NCBI GenBank assembly: GCA_964411675.1
Contig: CAYPLR010000002.1
Location: forward strand, 43,765-107,764
Reading direction: 5' to 3'
Origin: JAAYBG01 sp964411675
Lineage (GTDB): Bacteria; Bacillota_I; Bacilli_A; ML615J-28; CAG-698
DNA length: 64,000 bases
Positions 15,921 through 25,103 of this stretch are shown one piece after another. Both the position numbers and the translations under genes were made by a program. Within the stretch, counting starts at the first letter, position 1. Each line of letters begins with the position of its first letter. The notes beneath the pieces were generated by a model that saw only the letters and a program-made list of their open reading frames with translations, made no database searches and had not been told where the DNA came from.

Positions 15921-17393
15921 ATGAAAAAAATCTATACAATATGTTTCGTTTTATTAGGATTATTACTATTGTCAAGCTGTAAGCCAGAAAAAGAAGTAAG
16001 TAGCATTGAAGTAATTATGGATAAAGTCATGTATAATATCGAGGATTTTTCATTATCAGATATCAAGATAAAAGTAAATTATGGTGATAATTCAAATGAG
16101 ACCATTCCTCTAGATAAAAGCATGATTTCAAGTGAAGACCAAACTCGCCTTAAAACACCTGGGTATTACTATATTTGGGTTAATTACAAGGGAAAAGCAG
16201 CAGAAATGGAGATTTACTTAGCAATCGTTCATACAGTCAGTTTTGGAGAAATTTCTCAAGTAGAAGTAGTTGATGGAACCTATGTATGGAAGCCAATAGA
16301 TCCGCAACAAGAAGGGAAAATTTTTGAAGGATGGTACTTAGATAGTGCTTTAACAATCATGTATAATTTTGACACAGCGGTTACTTCCGATTTGAAACTT
16401 TATCCTAAGTGGTATGAGCAATCAATGGATACTTCCGATTTTATCATTGAATATACTTATTATGGATATAGTGTTGTGAGTTATTTAGGAAACGATCAAA
16501 CAATTATAATCCCTACTACTTATAATGATGGGATAAATGGTTCTGGTCCAGTAGTTAGAATTGCTGATGATTTATTTAGAGAAAATAGTGACCTTATTAG
16601 TGTTACCTTACCGAATAGTATTCAATATATTGGTGAATTTGCATTTGGCTATTGTGACTCATTACAAACAATAAATTTTCCGAATGGACTTTTGGAAATT
16701 GATGATTATGCGTTTTATTCGTGTACAAGTCTACAAAACATAACATTACCTAATACAATAACAAAAATTAATAAAGGAACCTTTGCAGATTGCGATACAT
16801 TAACAACAGTGATCATTCCTCAAGGAGTTGAAAGAATAGAAAATAGTGCTTTTAATGATTGTGATAGTTTAGTAACAATTAGTTTTCCTCAAAGCTTAAT
16901 CGCGCTAGGAGAAGAAGTATTTATGCATTGTCCCAATATTAAAACAATTTCACTTCCTAATAGTGTTACAGCTGTTGGCCAAGGAGCATTCAACGAATGT
17001 GATGGTTTAACTAGTATTACTCTTTCAAATAATTTACAAGCAATTGATGCATGGACTTTTGCTTATTGTTCAAGTTTGACTAGTATCAATCTTCCAACTG
17101 GAATTACTGAAATAGGAAGTTATGCTTTTACAGAAGCAACGGGTATTACGAGCATTACACTTCCAGCAACGGTAACCAAAATAGATTTTGGAGCTTTTGA
17201 ATACTGCACGGCTTTAAAAACTTTATTTATTCCTAGTAGTGTTATAACAATTACTGATTCTATAGCTGAAGGATGTAATGAATTAACAATATACTGTCAA
17301 ACTGGTTCAAAACCATTAGGATGGAGTGAAAAGTTTAATCGTTTAGATTCGTGGGGTGGAGTAGTTACTGTTGTATGGGGGTATAATAATTAG
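15921..17393 (+). CDS. BspA-type leucine-rich-repeat lipoprotein
   Basis: A 490-residue surface lipoprotein. The signal peptide ends with lipobox LLSSC (Cys near 20). An N-terminal beta domain (about 25-105) resembles the Ig-like domains of surface proteins; then comes one InlB B-repeat-like unit (about 108-172, ending FEGWYLDSALT...LKLYPKWYE); then about ten LRR_5 units of the BspA type from about 180 to 465, with the repeating pattern LPNSITxIGxxAFxxCxSLxSIxLP. Proteins of this type are used for adhesion or surface interactions. The start follows CGGAGGGAAT. It stands alone in its transcription unit, with a structured leader and a terminator. Confidence 0.85.
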   Translation: MKKIYTICFVLLGLLLLSSCKPEKEVSSIEVIMDKVMYNIEDFSLSDIKIKVNYGDNSNETIPLDKSMISSEDQTRLKTPGYYYIWVNYKGKAAEMEIYLAIVHTVSFGEISQVEVVDGTYVWKPIDPQQEGKIFEGWYLDSALTIMYNFDTAVTSDLKLYPKWYEQSMDTSDFIIEYTYYGYSVVSYLGNDQTIIIPTTYNDGINGSGPVVRIADDLFRENSDLISVTLPNSIQYIGEFAFGYCDSLQTINFPNGLLEIDDYAFYSCTSLQNITLPNTITKINKGTFADCDTLTTVIIPQGVERIENSAFNDCDSLVTISFPQSLIALGEEVFMHCPNIKTISLPNSVTAVGQGAFNECDGLTSITLSNNLQAIDAWTFAYCSSLTSINLPTGITEIGSYAFTEATGITSITLPATVTKIDFGAFEYCTALKTLFIPSSVITITDSIAEGCNELTIYCQTGSKPLGWSEKFNRLDSWGGVVTVVWGYNN

Positions 17394-17424
17394 CAAATAC
17401 ATGATAATATTGCGAAATATTTGC

Positions 17425-17455
17425 AGATTCTAAAGATTTTCTTTAGAATCTTTTT
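17425..17455 (+). terminator. Terminator after the BspA-like gene
   Basis: AGATTCTAAAG/CTTTAGAATCT, an 11-bp stem with a 5-base loop and T-run. An AAGGAGGG just after it (17460-17467) has no matching gene. Confidence 0.85.
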
Positions 17456-17492
17456 AATTAAGGAGGGAAATTCACTTTATTCTAAAAAAGCG

Positions 17493-17521
17493 TTGTCTTT
17501 TCCTTATCTGTATTATATAAT
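17493..17521 (+). promoter_or_regulatory. Promoter of the GGDEF-EAL gene
   Basis: TTGTCT (17493-17498), 17-bp spacer, TATAAT (17516-17521). It leaves an untranslated leader of about 95 bases, with no structure that I can recognise as a known riboswitch. Confidence 0.65.
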
Positions 17522-17623
17522 TATGCTTAAGGGTAATTTTTTAAAGTAGATAACAAAAAACACCTTGATAGCTACTTACTTTTTATTGTGGGATAATAAG
17601 ATTAAACGTAAAGAGGAAAATGA

Positions 17624-20600
17624 ATGAATCTTAAAAAAACAATTCTGGTTATTGATAAAGATTATCAAGAATCTATTTTTTTAAACGATTTTTTAGCTAG
17701 TGAATTTGATGTTTTAACAATCAATGATGAATGTATCATAAATAATATAATCAATACCCAAAAAGAAAATTTGTTAATCATTTTAATTAGTGATACATTT
17801 ATGAATGAAAATATTACAAGCAAAGGTGTTATTGATAGAATTAAGGCTCTAAAAATTCCTTTATTGGGAATTGTGAGTCAAAAAGGGAATGGCGAAGAAA
17901 AAAAATTCTTAGACTTAGGAATTATTGATCTTTTATATAAACCCTTCACTTATGGCGATGTTTTTGGGGAAATAGTAAATATCGTTAAAAAAGACAAAAC
18001 TCAAAAACAATTACAACTTATTATGGATAATATTACTGGAGGAGTTTTGCTTATTGATGTGGGAGAAACCCTTCGATGTTTATATGTAAACCAAGGCTTT
18101 TTTAGTTTTAGTGGGTATAGTGAAGAAAAATATCATCAAAACATGCAAATAGATATTGCAAGATATATTTTTTCTGAGGATGAACCTTTTGTAAGAAACC
18201 AATTAACACAAGCTGTAAAGGATAATAAACCTTTTTCTTTTGATTTTCGTACAACAATTAAAGAAAATGAAATTAGATGGTTTTATGCACAAGGAACACC
18301 AATAAAAGATAATGAAACTACAGATTCGATGGTATTGGTTTTATTAACTGATATAACAAAATTAAAGAATGCCGAAGAAGAACTTTCACGAACTTCCTCT
18401 CAGTTGTCAATGATTATCAAAAATTTAAACTGTGGAATTGCCATTTTTTTATTAGATGAAGATATTGAACTACTTTATGGGAATGGAACTTTATCAAAAT
18501 TAATGGGATTTAAAAATGATGAAATTCGCAATTTATCAAGCGAATCCTTATCAAAATGTGTTTATGAAAAAGATTTTGAGAAATTTAAAAAGTATTTAAA
18601 AGAAGCTAGCCAAGAAAAAACAGATTCAAAAATAGATATAAGATTTATAAAAGGAAATGCAACCATTAACTGGGTTCGATTTAACGCGGAAAGAATCAGT
18701 GAAAATAGCAATAAATCATTAGTATACGGTATATTCTTAGAAATTAATAAGGAAAAAGCTCAGGAAGAGCATACACAAAAAACAACAGAAGAACTAACAT
18801 ATCGTGCCAACTATGATTTATTGACAGGCGTTTTTAATAAAACAGCATTTTGTAATGCTACCTATACGATGCTTAAAATTTATCCTCAGAAGAAATTCAT
18901 TCTTACTATGTGGAACATCGAGCAATTTAAAATTATTAATGATTTATTGGGAATCAAAACAGGAGATAGAATTTTACAAATAATCGCTAATCGTTTTGCA
19001 AACATATTATCTGGTCAAGGTACTTATGCTCGAGCTGAAGCAGATCACTTTGTAACGTGCTTTCCAAAAGATCAATTCGATGTTGAAGAAATCTTAAATG
19101 ATATCGTTAATAGTATTGGACAATTGAAAATACAAAATCAAATTAGAATTGTTGCAGGAATCTATGAAGTAGATGATATTAATATTCCTGTTGAACAAAT
19201 GTGTGATCGTGCAGCATTAGCTATGCAGACAATTAAAGGAAAATTCTTAAAGAACTTTGCTTATTATGATGATCATTTGCGACTGAGCCTAGTTGTAGAG
19301 CGAGAGATTGTTAACGAAATGATACAAGCAATTGAGAATCGAGAATTTACAATTTACTTACAACCAATTTATAGTCTTGCAAAGAATGAAGTAATCGGTG
19401 CAGAAGCATTAGCTAGATGGATTCACCCTCAAAAAGGAGTCATCAGCCCAAGTGTATTTATTCCTGTTTTTGAAAGAAATGGGTTTATTGCAAAATTGGA
19501 TTACTATATTTGGGAAGAAACATGCCGTTATATTCGTAAACGAATGGATGAAAATAAGAAACTGATTCCTATTTCTGTCAACGTATCACGATTAAGTTTA
19601 TATAATCCTTTTTTGTGCGAAGAAATTGTTGAATTGATTGATAACTATGGAATAAATCATAATTTATTACGCTTTGAAATTACAGAAACAGCGTATAACG
19701 ATAATCCAAAACAATTATTATCAACAATCAGTAAAATGAAAAAAGAAAAACTAAAAATTATGATTGATGATTTTGGTAGTGGATATTCATCATTGAACGC
19801 ATTGAAAGAAATACCAGTAGACATTATCAAAATGGATATGAAGTTTCTAGAAGGAGTAAAAGAATCGAATCGTGCTGATAGTATCTTAACTTCTGTTATT
19901 AGAATGGCAAAATGGATAGACAATCCAGTGATTGCTGAAGGAGTAGAGACAGAGACACAACTACATTTCTTGAAGAGTATTGGTTGTGATCGAATTCAGG
20001 GATATTATATTTCTCCGCCATTACCAGTAGAACAATTCGATAAATATCTTGAATCGAATCCTAAAGTATATATCGGAGAAGCACCCCTTCAATTGGTTGT
20101 CGATCAACTTGATTTAGGTGCACTATTCAGTGGGAATCCACTCTTGACTTATTTTTTAGATAACATCGCAAGTGGTGTAGGAGTTTATGAATTTTATAAA
20201 GGGAATTTAATTGGACTTAGAGTTAATAATGCTTACTATAAAATCATGGGTTACACGAAAGAGACCTTCTTGCAAGATGCAAAAAGCATTTTACAACAAG
20301 TTTATGAAGAAGATAGAAAAAAACTTATCGATGCTTGTAAATTAGTAATTAGTAATAAGAAACCAGAAAAATTATTATTTAGAAGATATCGTGCCGATAA
20401 AGTAATTATCTGGTTGGATTCAAATATTAATTATTTAGGTGGATCAAAGAAAAAGCCTTTGATATCGATTACTATTAGTGATGTTACTATTAGTGTTCAA
20501 GATAGAAAACTATTGAGTTATCAAGAAGAAACCATTATGCGATCATATCGTTTCCTAGCAAAATTATATGATACGATTCCTTGTGGTATTATTCAGTTTA

Positions 20601-22198
20601 CGTTAGCAACAAATCCAAAAGCAGTTGCTGCCAATCAGTCAGCATGTAAGATGCTTGGATATGCCAATGAAAAAGATTTTGTTGAGACTGTGGGGAAAGA
20701 TCTTTCTAACCTTCTTGTAAAAGGAACAAATAAGTTTGTCAATAAACAAACATACAAGGAATTAAAAGAGGGAAAACAACTCAATTACGAAGTCGAGTTT
20801 AAAAAGAAAAACGGTAGTTCAGGTTGGTATCGTATCACGATCTATCAATTAACCAATGTTGAAGGAATAGAGGTAATTCAAGGAGTATTTATTGACTTTA
20901 GCGAAGATAAAACTAAATTGATTACCACGAAAGAAAACATCTCAATTTTAAATCGTTCTCTTGATTTTTTAAGAGTTGGGGTTGTTTGCTGGGAACAAGA
21001 TAGCAAAATCAAGATTGCTTTAATCAATAAAAAAATGAGCGAAATGTTGGGTTATTCTCATCAAGAATATTGTAAATTATTCTCATCGGGTAAAATTGAT
21101 AATAATACTAAAATAGAAGATCTTAAGTTTAATTATGAGGAATTGAAGAAACTCCAAAGCAACGAAGAAAAAGTTGTTGAATTAACTAGAAAAGATAATA
21201 GTAAAATTATTGCTAAGATTAATTTATCTATCGATACTAGCGAAGGACAAGATTCTTATCAAGCAACAGTAATAGATATTACCAAAGAATATCAAGAAAA
21301 CAAGGAAATAAACAGTAAAATTGATTTATATGAGAATTTATTGTGTATTCCTAAAAGCTATATATTCGATTATAATATCAACAGCAAAGTTTTAAAATAC
21401 TATAGGCCAGATAAAGAAGAAAATAAAGACACGAATATTGTTGAAAACTTCAACACAAAAATTGTGAAATATAAAAATATACACGAAGATTATATTAAAG
21501 AATTCACAAAAATCTTCTTAAAAAAATACGAACAAGAAACGAAAGACAGTTTAGAATTTCTCGCCAAATTCAATAGTCCTGATTTCAATTGGTATCGTAT
21601 TACTTATAAAGTTATTAAGGATGAAGAAAAAAAAGGTTTTCGTGTCATCGGTAGTGTTTGCAATGTTCATTCCGAAGTAGAAAAAGTAATCAGGATGAAA
21701 GAGCGTTCCCAAAGAGACATTATGAGTGGGCTTTACAATCGGGCAGTTACTGAAGAATTGATAAAAAGTAAACTTTGTGAAATGAAAAGAAATGAAACAT
21801 TTACTTTTTATATGATAGATATCGATCAATTTAAAGAAATTAATGATGAATATGGTCATTTAATTGGGGATAGATTAATTTTAAAAATATCAAACATGTT
21901 AAAGCAAAAATTCGATTCTAAAGCAATCATAGGTAGACTGGGTGGGGATGAATTTGCGGTTTTATCTATGACAGAAAACAGTGAAGAAAAAGCAATTCTT
22001 AAAGCAGAAGATATTCTTCAAGCGACAAGAGATTTGAGTAAAACAATGAATGTTAAGCTAAAAATTACAACAAGTGTAGGGATAGCGATGGCTCCTCGCG
22101 ATGGAAAAGCATTTAAGACACTATTTATGAATGCTGATAAAGCAATGTATAAAGCTAAAAACGAAGGAAAAGATTGTTGTAAGGTTTATCAAGACTAA
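17624..22198 (+). CDS. REC-PAS-GGDEF-EAL-PAS-GGDEF signalling protein (cyclic di-GMP)
   Basis: A 1524-residue soluble multidomain protein with no membrane helix. In order: a receiver-like domain (1-125; acidic pair in VIDKD, ISDTFM, and LYKPF with the conserved Lys); two PAS domains (about 135-370); a degenerate diguanylate cyclase (about 380-545) whose active-site loop reads AEADHF near 470; a complete EAL phosphodiesterase (about 555-800) with EALAR, NVSR, ITETA, DDFGSGYSSL, KMDMKFL, EGVET and QGYY; three or four PAS-like domains (about 830-1340); and a second cyclase with intact GRLGGDEF near 1437 and no RxxD inhibitory site. So one protein can probably both make and break c-di-GMP. No partner histidine kinase or other c-di-GMP gene is close. 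The start follows AAGAGGAAAATG. Confidence 0.9.
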   Translation: MNLKKTILVIDKDYQESIFLNDFLASEFDVLTINDECIINNIINTQKENLLIILISDTFMNENITSKGVIDRIKALKIPLLGIVSQKGNGEEKKFLDLGIIDLLYKPFTYGDVFGEIVNIVKKDKTQKQLQLIMDNITGGVLLIDVGETLRCLYVNQGFFSFSGYSEEKYHQNMQIDIARYIFSEDEPFVRNQLTQAVKDNKPFSFDFRTTIKENEIRWFYAQGTPIKDNETTDSMVLVLLTDITKLKNAEEELSRTSSQLSMIIKNLNCGIAIFLLDEDIELLYGNGTLSKLMGFKNDEIRNLSSESLSKCVYEKDFEKFKKYLKEASQEKTDSKIDIRFIKGNATINWVRFNAERISENSNKSLVYGIFLEINKEKAQEEHTQKTTEELTYRANYDLLTGVFNKTAFCNATYTMLKIYPQKKFILTMWNIEQFKIINDLLGIKTGDRILQIIANRFANILSGQGTYARAEADHFVTCFPKDQFDVEEILNDIVNSIGQLKIQNQIRIVAGIYEVDDINIPVEQMCDRAALAMQTIKGKFLKNFAYYDDHLRLSLVVEREIVNEMIQAIENREFTIYLQPIYSLAKNEVIGAEALARWIHPQKGVISPSVFIPVFERNGFIAKLDYYIWEETCRYIRKRMDENKKLIPISVNVSRLSLYNPFLCEEIVELIDNYGINHNLLRFEITETAYNDNPKQLLSTISKMKKEKLKIMIDDFGSGYSSLNALKEIPVDIIKMDMKFLEGVKESNRADSILTSVIRMAKWIDNPVIAEGVETETQLHFLKSIGCDRIQGYYISPPLPVEQFDKYLESNPKVYIGEAPLQLVVDQLDLGALFSGNPLLTYFLDNIASGVGVYEFYKGNLIGLRVNNAYYKIMGYTKETFLQDAKSILQQVYEEDRKKLIDACKLVISNKKPEKLLFRRYRADKVIIWLDSNINYLGGSKKKPLISITISDVTISVQDRKLLSYQEETIMRSYRFLAKLYDTIPCGIIQFTLATNPKAVAANQSACKMLGYANEKDFVETVGKDLSNLLVKGTNKFVNKQTYKELKEGKQLNYEVEFKKKNGSSGWYRITIYQLTNVEGIEVIQGVFIDFSEDKTKLITTKENISILNRSLDFLRVGVVCWEQDSKIKIALINKKMSEMLGYSHQEYCKLFSSGKIDNNTKIEDLKFNYEELKKLQSNEEKVVELTRKDNSKIIAKINLSIDTSEGQDSYQATVIDITKEYQENKEINSKIDLYENLLCIPKSYIFDYNINSKVLKYYRPDKEENKDTNIVENFNTKIVKYKNIHEDYIKEFTKIFLKKYEQETKDSLEFLAKFNSPDFNWYRITYKVIKDEEKKGFRVIGSVCNVHSEVEKVIRMKERSQRDIMSGLYNRAVTEELIKSKLCEMKRNETFTFYMIDIDQFKEINDEYGHLIGDRLILKISNMLKQKFDSKAIIGRLGGDEFAVLSMTENSEEKAILKAEDILQATRDLSKTMNVKLKITTSVGIAMAPRDGKAFKTLFMNADKAMYKAKNEGKDCCKVYQD

Positions 22199-22199
22199 A

Positions 22200-22228
22200 A
22201 GAGCGCATCAAGAATGCGTTCTTTTTTT
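22200..22228 (+). terminator. Terminator after the GGDEF-EAL gene
   Basis: AGAGCGCAT/ATGCGTTCT, a 9-bp stem with one G-T pair, followed by seven T. Confidence 0.85.
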
Positions 22229-22257
22229 ATTATTGGAGAAACAATTCAGCGAAAGCC

Positions 22258-22286
22258 TTTACAAAAATCACGAATTTTATTATAAT
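22258..22286 (+). promoter_or_regulatory. Promoter of the pyrE-like gene
   Basis: TTTACA (22258-22263), 17-bp spacer, TATAAT (22281-22286). Confidence 0.65.
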
Positions 22287-22319
22287 GTATATAATTATAA
22301 ATACAATAAGAGGGACATT

Positions 22320-22952
22320 ATGGAAAGAACTGTGGCAAAGTGCTTATTAGAAATAAAAGCCATATTTTTTGGGTTTTCAACCGAGTATATCTCTTCTAAA
22401 GGTGAAAGATTGCCGGTTTACTGTAACAATAGAGTAATTCTATCTTATCCAAGAGTAAGAAAAGTAATCACTAAATGGTTAACTAATGTAATTAAGGATA
22501 CTTATCCTGATGTAGATATGATTATTGGAACGTCAATTGCAGGAACTTCCTTCGCTGTTTTAATCAGTGATGCTTTAAGTGTTGCATCAGGATATGTGTT
22601 AGAAAATGATGCAATGCGTGAATCTGATGAAAGAATTAGGGAAGCGTTTAAACCTGGTGCAAAAGTAGTGGTTATTGATGACACAATTCGTACAGGAGCA
22701 ACAATTATAAGTGTTACAAAAACATTGAGGAAATTTGGATGTGAAGTGCTTGGAGGCGTTGCATTATTTTCCTATGAACTAGAAAGAACAGAAAAAATGT
22801 TAGCGGAAGAACATATTAAATATACAGCACTAACAAATTTTGATACCGTTACTTTGATTGGGCAGCAAACAGGAAGAATTAGTTATAACGAATATGTTCA
22901 AGCTCTAAAATTCAAGAACGAGCCATTTGCTGATGAGTGGCATAAAAAGTAA
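22320..22952 (+). CDS. pyrE: Orotate phosphoribosyltransferase-like protein
   Basis: The family converts orotate and PRPP into OMP in pyrimidine synthesis. The 210-residue sequence follows PyrE from the N-terminus (AKCLLEIKAIFF, then LPVYCNNRVILSYP) through IIGTSIAGTSFAVLISDAL to the PRPP loop VVVIDDTIRTGATI. In typical PyrE this loop is V-E-D-x-x-T-G-G; here the first acid is Asp and TGAT replaces TGGS, so specificity may be altered. I start at 22320 because AGAGGGACATT precedes it and the promoter lies just upstream; a longer frame reaches back into the previous gene without a site. No other pyrimidine gene is near; GDPD follows after eight bases. Confidence 0.8.
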   Translation: MERTVAKCLLEIKAIFFGFSTEYISSKGERLPVYCNNRVILSYPRVRKVITKWLTNVIKDTYPDVDMIIGTSIAGTSFAVLISDALSVASGYVLENDAMRESDERIREAFKPGAKVVVIDDTIRTGATIISVTKTLRKFGCEVLGGVALFSYELERTEKMLAEEHIKYTALTNFDTVTLIGQQTGRISYNEYVQALKFKNEPFADEWHKK

Positions 22953-22960
22953 GGAATTTC

Positions 22961-23680
22961 ATGGACACTTTAAAAATAGCAAAAGAAAATGTAAAGATGA
23001 TTGCTCATCGTGGATTGAGCGGTTTAGAAAAGGAAAACACCATTGCTGCATTTATTGCAGCGGGTAATAGAACATATTATGGAATGGAGTGTGACATCCA
23101 CTTGACAAAAGATAATGTTTTTGTTGTTTGTCATGATGATCACACAGGGAGAGTTTCACCAATCAAAAAAATTATAAAAGAGTTGACTTATGAGGAACTA
23201 TCAGAGATTTGCTTGTTCGGATTTGAAAGTAAAACTACAAGATCGTATTTGAAGATTCCAACTCTTAAAGAATATTTAGAAACTTCTAAAAAATATAATA
23301 AACATTGTATTATTGAAATAAAATGCGAACTAGAAAAAAAAGATGTTGATAAATTGCTAGCAGAAATAGAAGAATTAGATTATTTAGATAATGTTGTTTT
23401 TATTTCTTTTAATCTTGAAAACTTAAAAAAAGTAAGAAGAATTAATAAAAATATACCCTTGCAGTTTTTAACATCGACCTATACAAAGGAACTACCAGAA
23501 CTTTGTAAAAAAGAAAAAGTGGACATTGATATTGCGTATCATGAATTGACTTTATCAATTGTAGAGGAATTTCATAGCTCCAATATCAAGGTGAATGCAT
23601 GGACAGTTAATAATCCGATTGAAGCGTTGATTTTAGTTTCTTGGAATATAGATTATATTACAACCAACATATTAGAATAA
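22961..23680 (+). CDS. Glycerophosphodiester phosphodiesterase
   Basis: Hydrolyses glycerophosphodiesters from membrane lipids to sn-glycerol-3-phosphate and an alcohol. The 239-residue protein has the TIM-barrel GDPD signatures: AHRGLSGLEKENTIAAF with catalytic His and Arg, ECDIHLTKDN with metal-binding Glu and Asp, VCHDD with the second catalytic His, and IIEIK. It lacks a signal peptide and should be cytoplasmic, using imported or turned-over lipid headgroups. The start follows TAAGGAATTTC. It shares a transcript with the pyrE-like gene and ends in a terminator. Confidence 0.92.
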   Translation: MDTLKIAKENVKMIAHRGLSGLEKENTIAAFIAAGNRTYYGMECDIHLTKDNVFVVCHDDHTGRVSPIKKIIKELTYEELSEICLFGFESKTTRSYLKIPTLKEYLETSKKYNKHCIIEIKCELEKKDVDKLLAEIEELDYLDNVVFISFNLENLKKVRRINKNIPLQFLTSTYTKELPELCKKEKVDIDIAYHELTLSIVEEFHSSNIKVNAWTVNNPIEALILVSWNIDYITTNILE

Positions 23681-23703
23681 GCTTCAAATTTGAAGCTTTT
23701 TAT
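23679..23703 (+). terminator. Terminator after the GDPD gene
   Basis: AAGCTTCAAATTTGAAGCTT palindrome followed by TTT; the stem begins within the stop codon. Confidence 0.8.
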
Positions 23704-23720
23704 TTATAGTTTAAAAATTA

Positions 23721-23729
23721 TGTTATAAT
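23721..23729 (+). promoter_or_regulatory. Extended -10 promoter of glyA
   Basis: TGTTATAAT at 23721-23729, 21 bases before the glyA start; no strong -35. Confidence 0.55.
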
Positions 23730-23749
23730 GATTACTCGAGGTGACGATA

Positions 23750-24988
23750 ATGAGTTTATACCAAAAAGATTATGAAGTTTATCAAGCAATTAAAAATGAA
23801 TTACAAAGACAACAAAATAATATTGAACTAATCGCATCAGAAAACTTTACATCGAAAGAAGTAATGGCTGCGCAGGGTTCGGTTATGACCAACAAGTATG
23901 CGGAAGGATATCCGAATGCTCGCTATTATAGTGGCTGTGAGAATGTTGATATCGTAGAACGATTGGCAATAGAACGAGTAAAAGAGCTTTTTGGAGCTAA
24001 ATTTGCTAATGTACAACCCCATTCTGGTTCACAAGCGAATATGGGAGCTTATCGAGCGTTGCTAGCAGCAAAAGATGTGGTATTAGGAATGGCTTTAGAT
24101 CAAGGAGGTCACTTAACGCATGGACATCCTTTGAACTTTTCTGGTGTTGATTACCAATTTATTCCATATTATGTAAATAAAGAAACAGAAGAAATAGATT
24201 ATGAAGCATTACAACAATTAGCCTTACAAGAAAAACCAGCATTGATCGTTGCAGGTGCTAGTGCTTATTCAAAAGCTATTGATTTCAAACGATTCCGTGA
24301 AATTGCAGATTTAGTAGGCGCAAAATTAATGGTTGATATGGCACATATCGCAGGATTAGTTGCTACTGGTTTGCACCAAAATCCAGTTTTATATGCAGAT
24401 GTGGTTACGAGTACAACTCATAAAACTTTGCGAGGACCTCGCGGTGGTTTGATACTAACGAATAATGAAGAAATCGCGAAGAAAATTGATAAAGTAGTTT
24501 TTCCAGGAATTCAAGGTGGACCATTAATGCACGTGATTGCAGCAAAAGCAGTTGCTTTCAAAGAAGCATTACAACCTGAATTTAAAACATACCAACAACA
24601 AGTGATTAAAAACAGTAAAGTTTTAGCGGAAGAATTAATGAAACATGGTTTCATCTTGGTTGCAAATGGAACAGATAATCATTTACTGATTTTAAACGCC
24701 AAAAAATCTTTAGGAATTTCTGGTAAAAAAGCAGCAAATATTTTGGACAGTGTAGGAATCACATGTAATAAGAATACTGTACCTTACGACACAGAAAAAC
24801 CGATGGTTACTAGTGGAATTAGAATGGGAACAGCAGCCGTAACAACAAGGGGATTTAAAGAACCAGAAATGAGAAAAGTTGCGGAATTGATTAGTAGAAC
24901 ATTAAAAAATTATACAAAACAAGAAGAATTAGATCAAATTAAGAAAGAAGTTTTAGCACTAACATCACAATTTCCATTATATTGCTGA
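23750..24988 (+). CDS. glyA: Serine hydroxymethyltransferase
   Basis: Interconverts serine and glycine with tetrahydrofolate and supplies one-carbon units. The 412-residue protein is nearly textbook: NIELIASENFTS near the N-terminus, NKYAEGYPNARYYSGC, HGHPLNFSG, MVDMAHIAGLVATG, the PLP-lysine motif VTSTTHKTLRGPRGG and GIRMGTAAVTTRGF. I start at the ATG at 23750, which follows CGAGGTG; a GTG nine bases upstream overlaps that site. Confidence 0.97.
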   Translation: MSLYQKDYEVYQAIKNELQRQQNNIELIASENFTSKEVMAAQGSVMTNKYAEGYPNARYYSGCENVDIVERLAIERVKELFGAKFANVQPHSGSQANMGAYRALLAAKDVVLGMALDQGGHLTHGHPLNFSGVDYQFIPYYVNKETEEIDYEALQQLALQEKPALIVAGASAYSKAIDFKRFREIADLVGAKLMVDMAHIAGLVATGLHQNPVLYADVVTSTTHKTLRGPRGGLILTNNEEIAKKIDKVVFPGIQGGPLMHVIAAKAVAFKEALQPEFKTYQQQVIKNSKVLAEELMKHGFILVANGTDNHLLILNAKKSLGISGKKAANILDSVGITCNKNTVPYDTEKPMVTSGIRMGTAAVTTRGFKEPEMRKVAELISRTLKNYTKQEELDQIKKEVLALTSQFPLYC

Positions 24989-25103
24989 TGAATGATTTAA
25001 TTAAAATATCTTTCCTTTCATGATAAAATATGATAAGATAAAGAAAAGGAATGGGTGTGTTAGCATCACACGAATTCTCATCGCCAAAAAAATGGAGGTG
25101 CCT

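Noticed and set aside
17457..17492. Small gene behind the AAGGAGGG at 17460
   Set aside because: No start codon lies at proper spacing with a frame of useful length.
24989..25103. Riboswitch or leader peptide before the aspartase-like gene
   Set aside because: Only a 5-bp GTGTG/CACAC stem is present without alternative pairing or T-run; too little to support a call.
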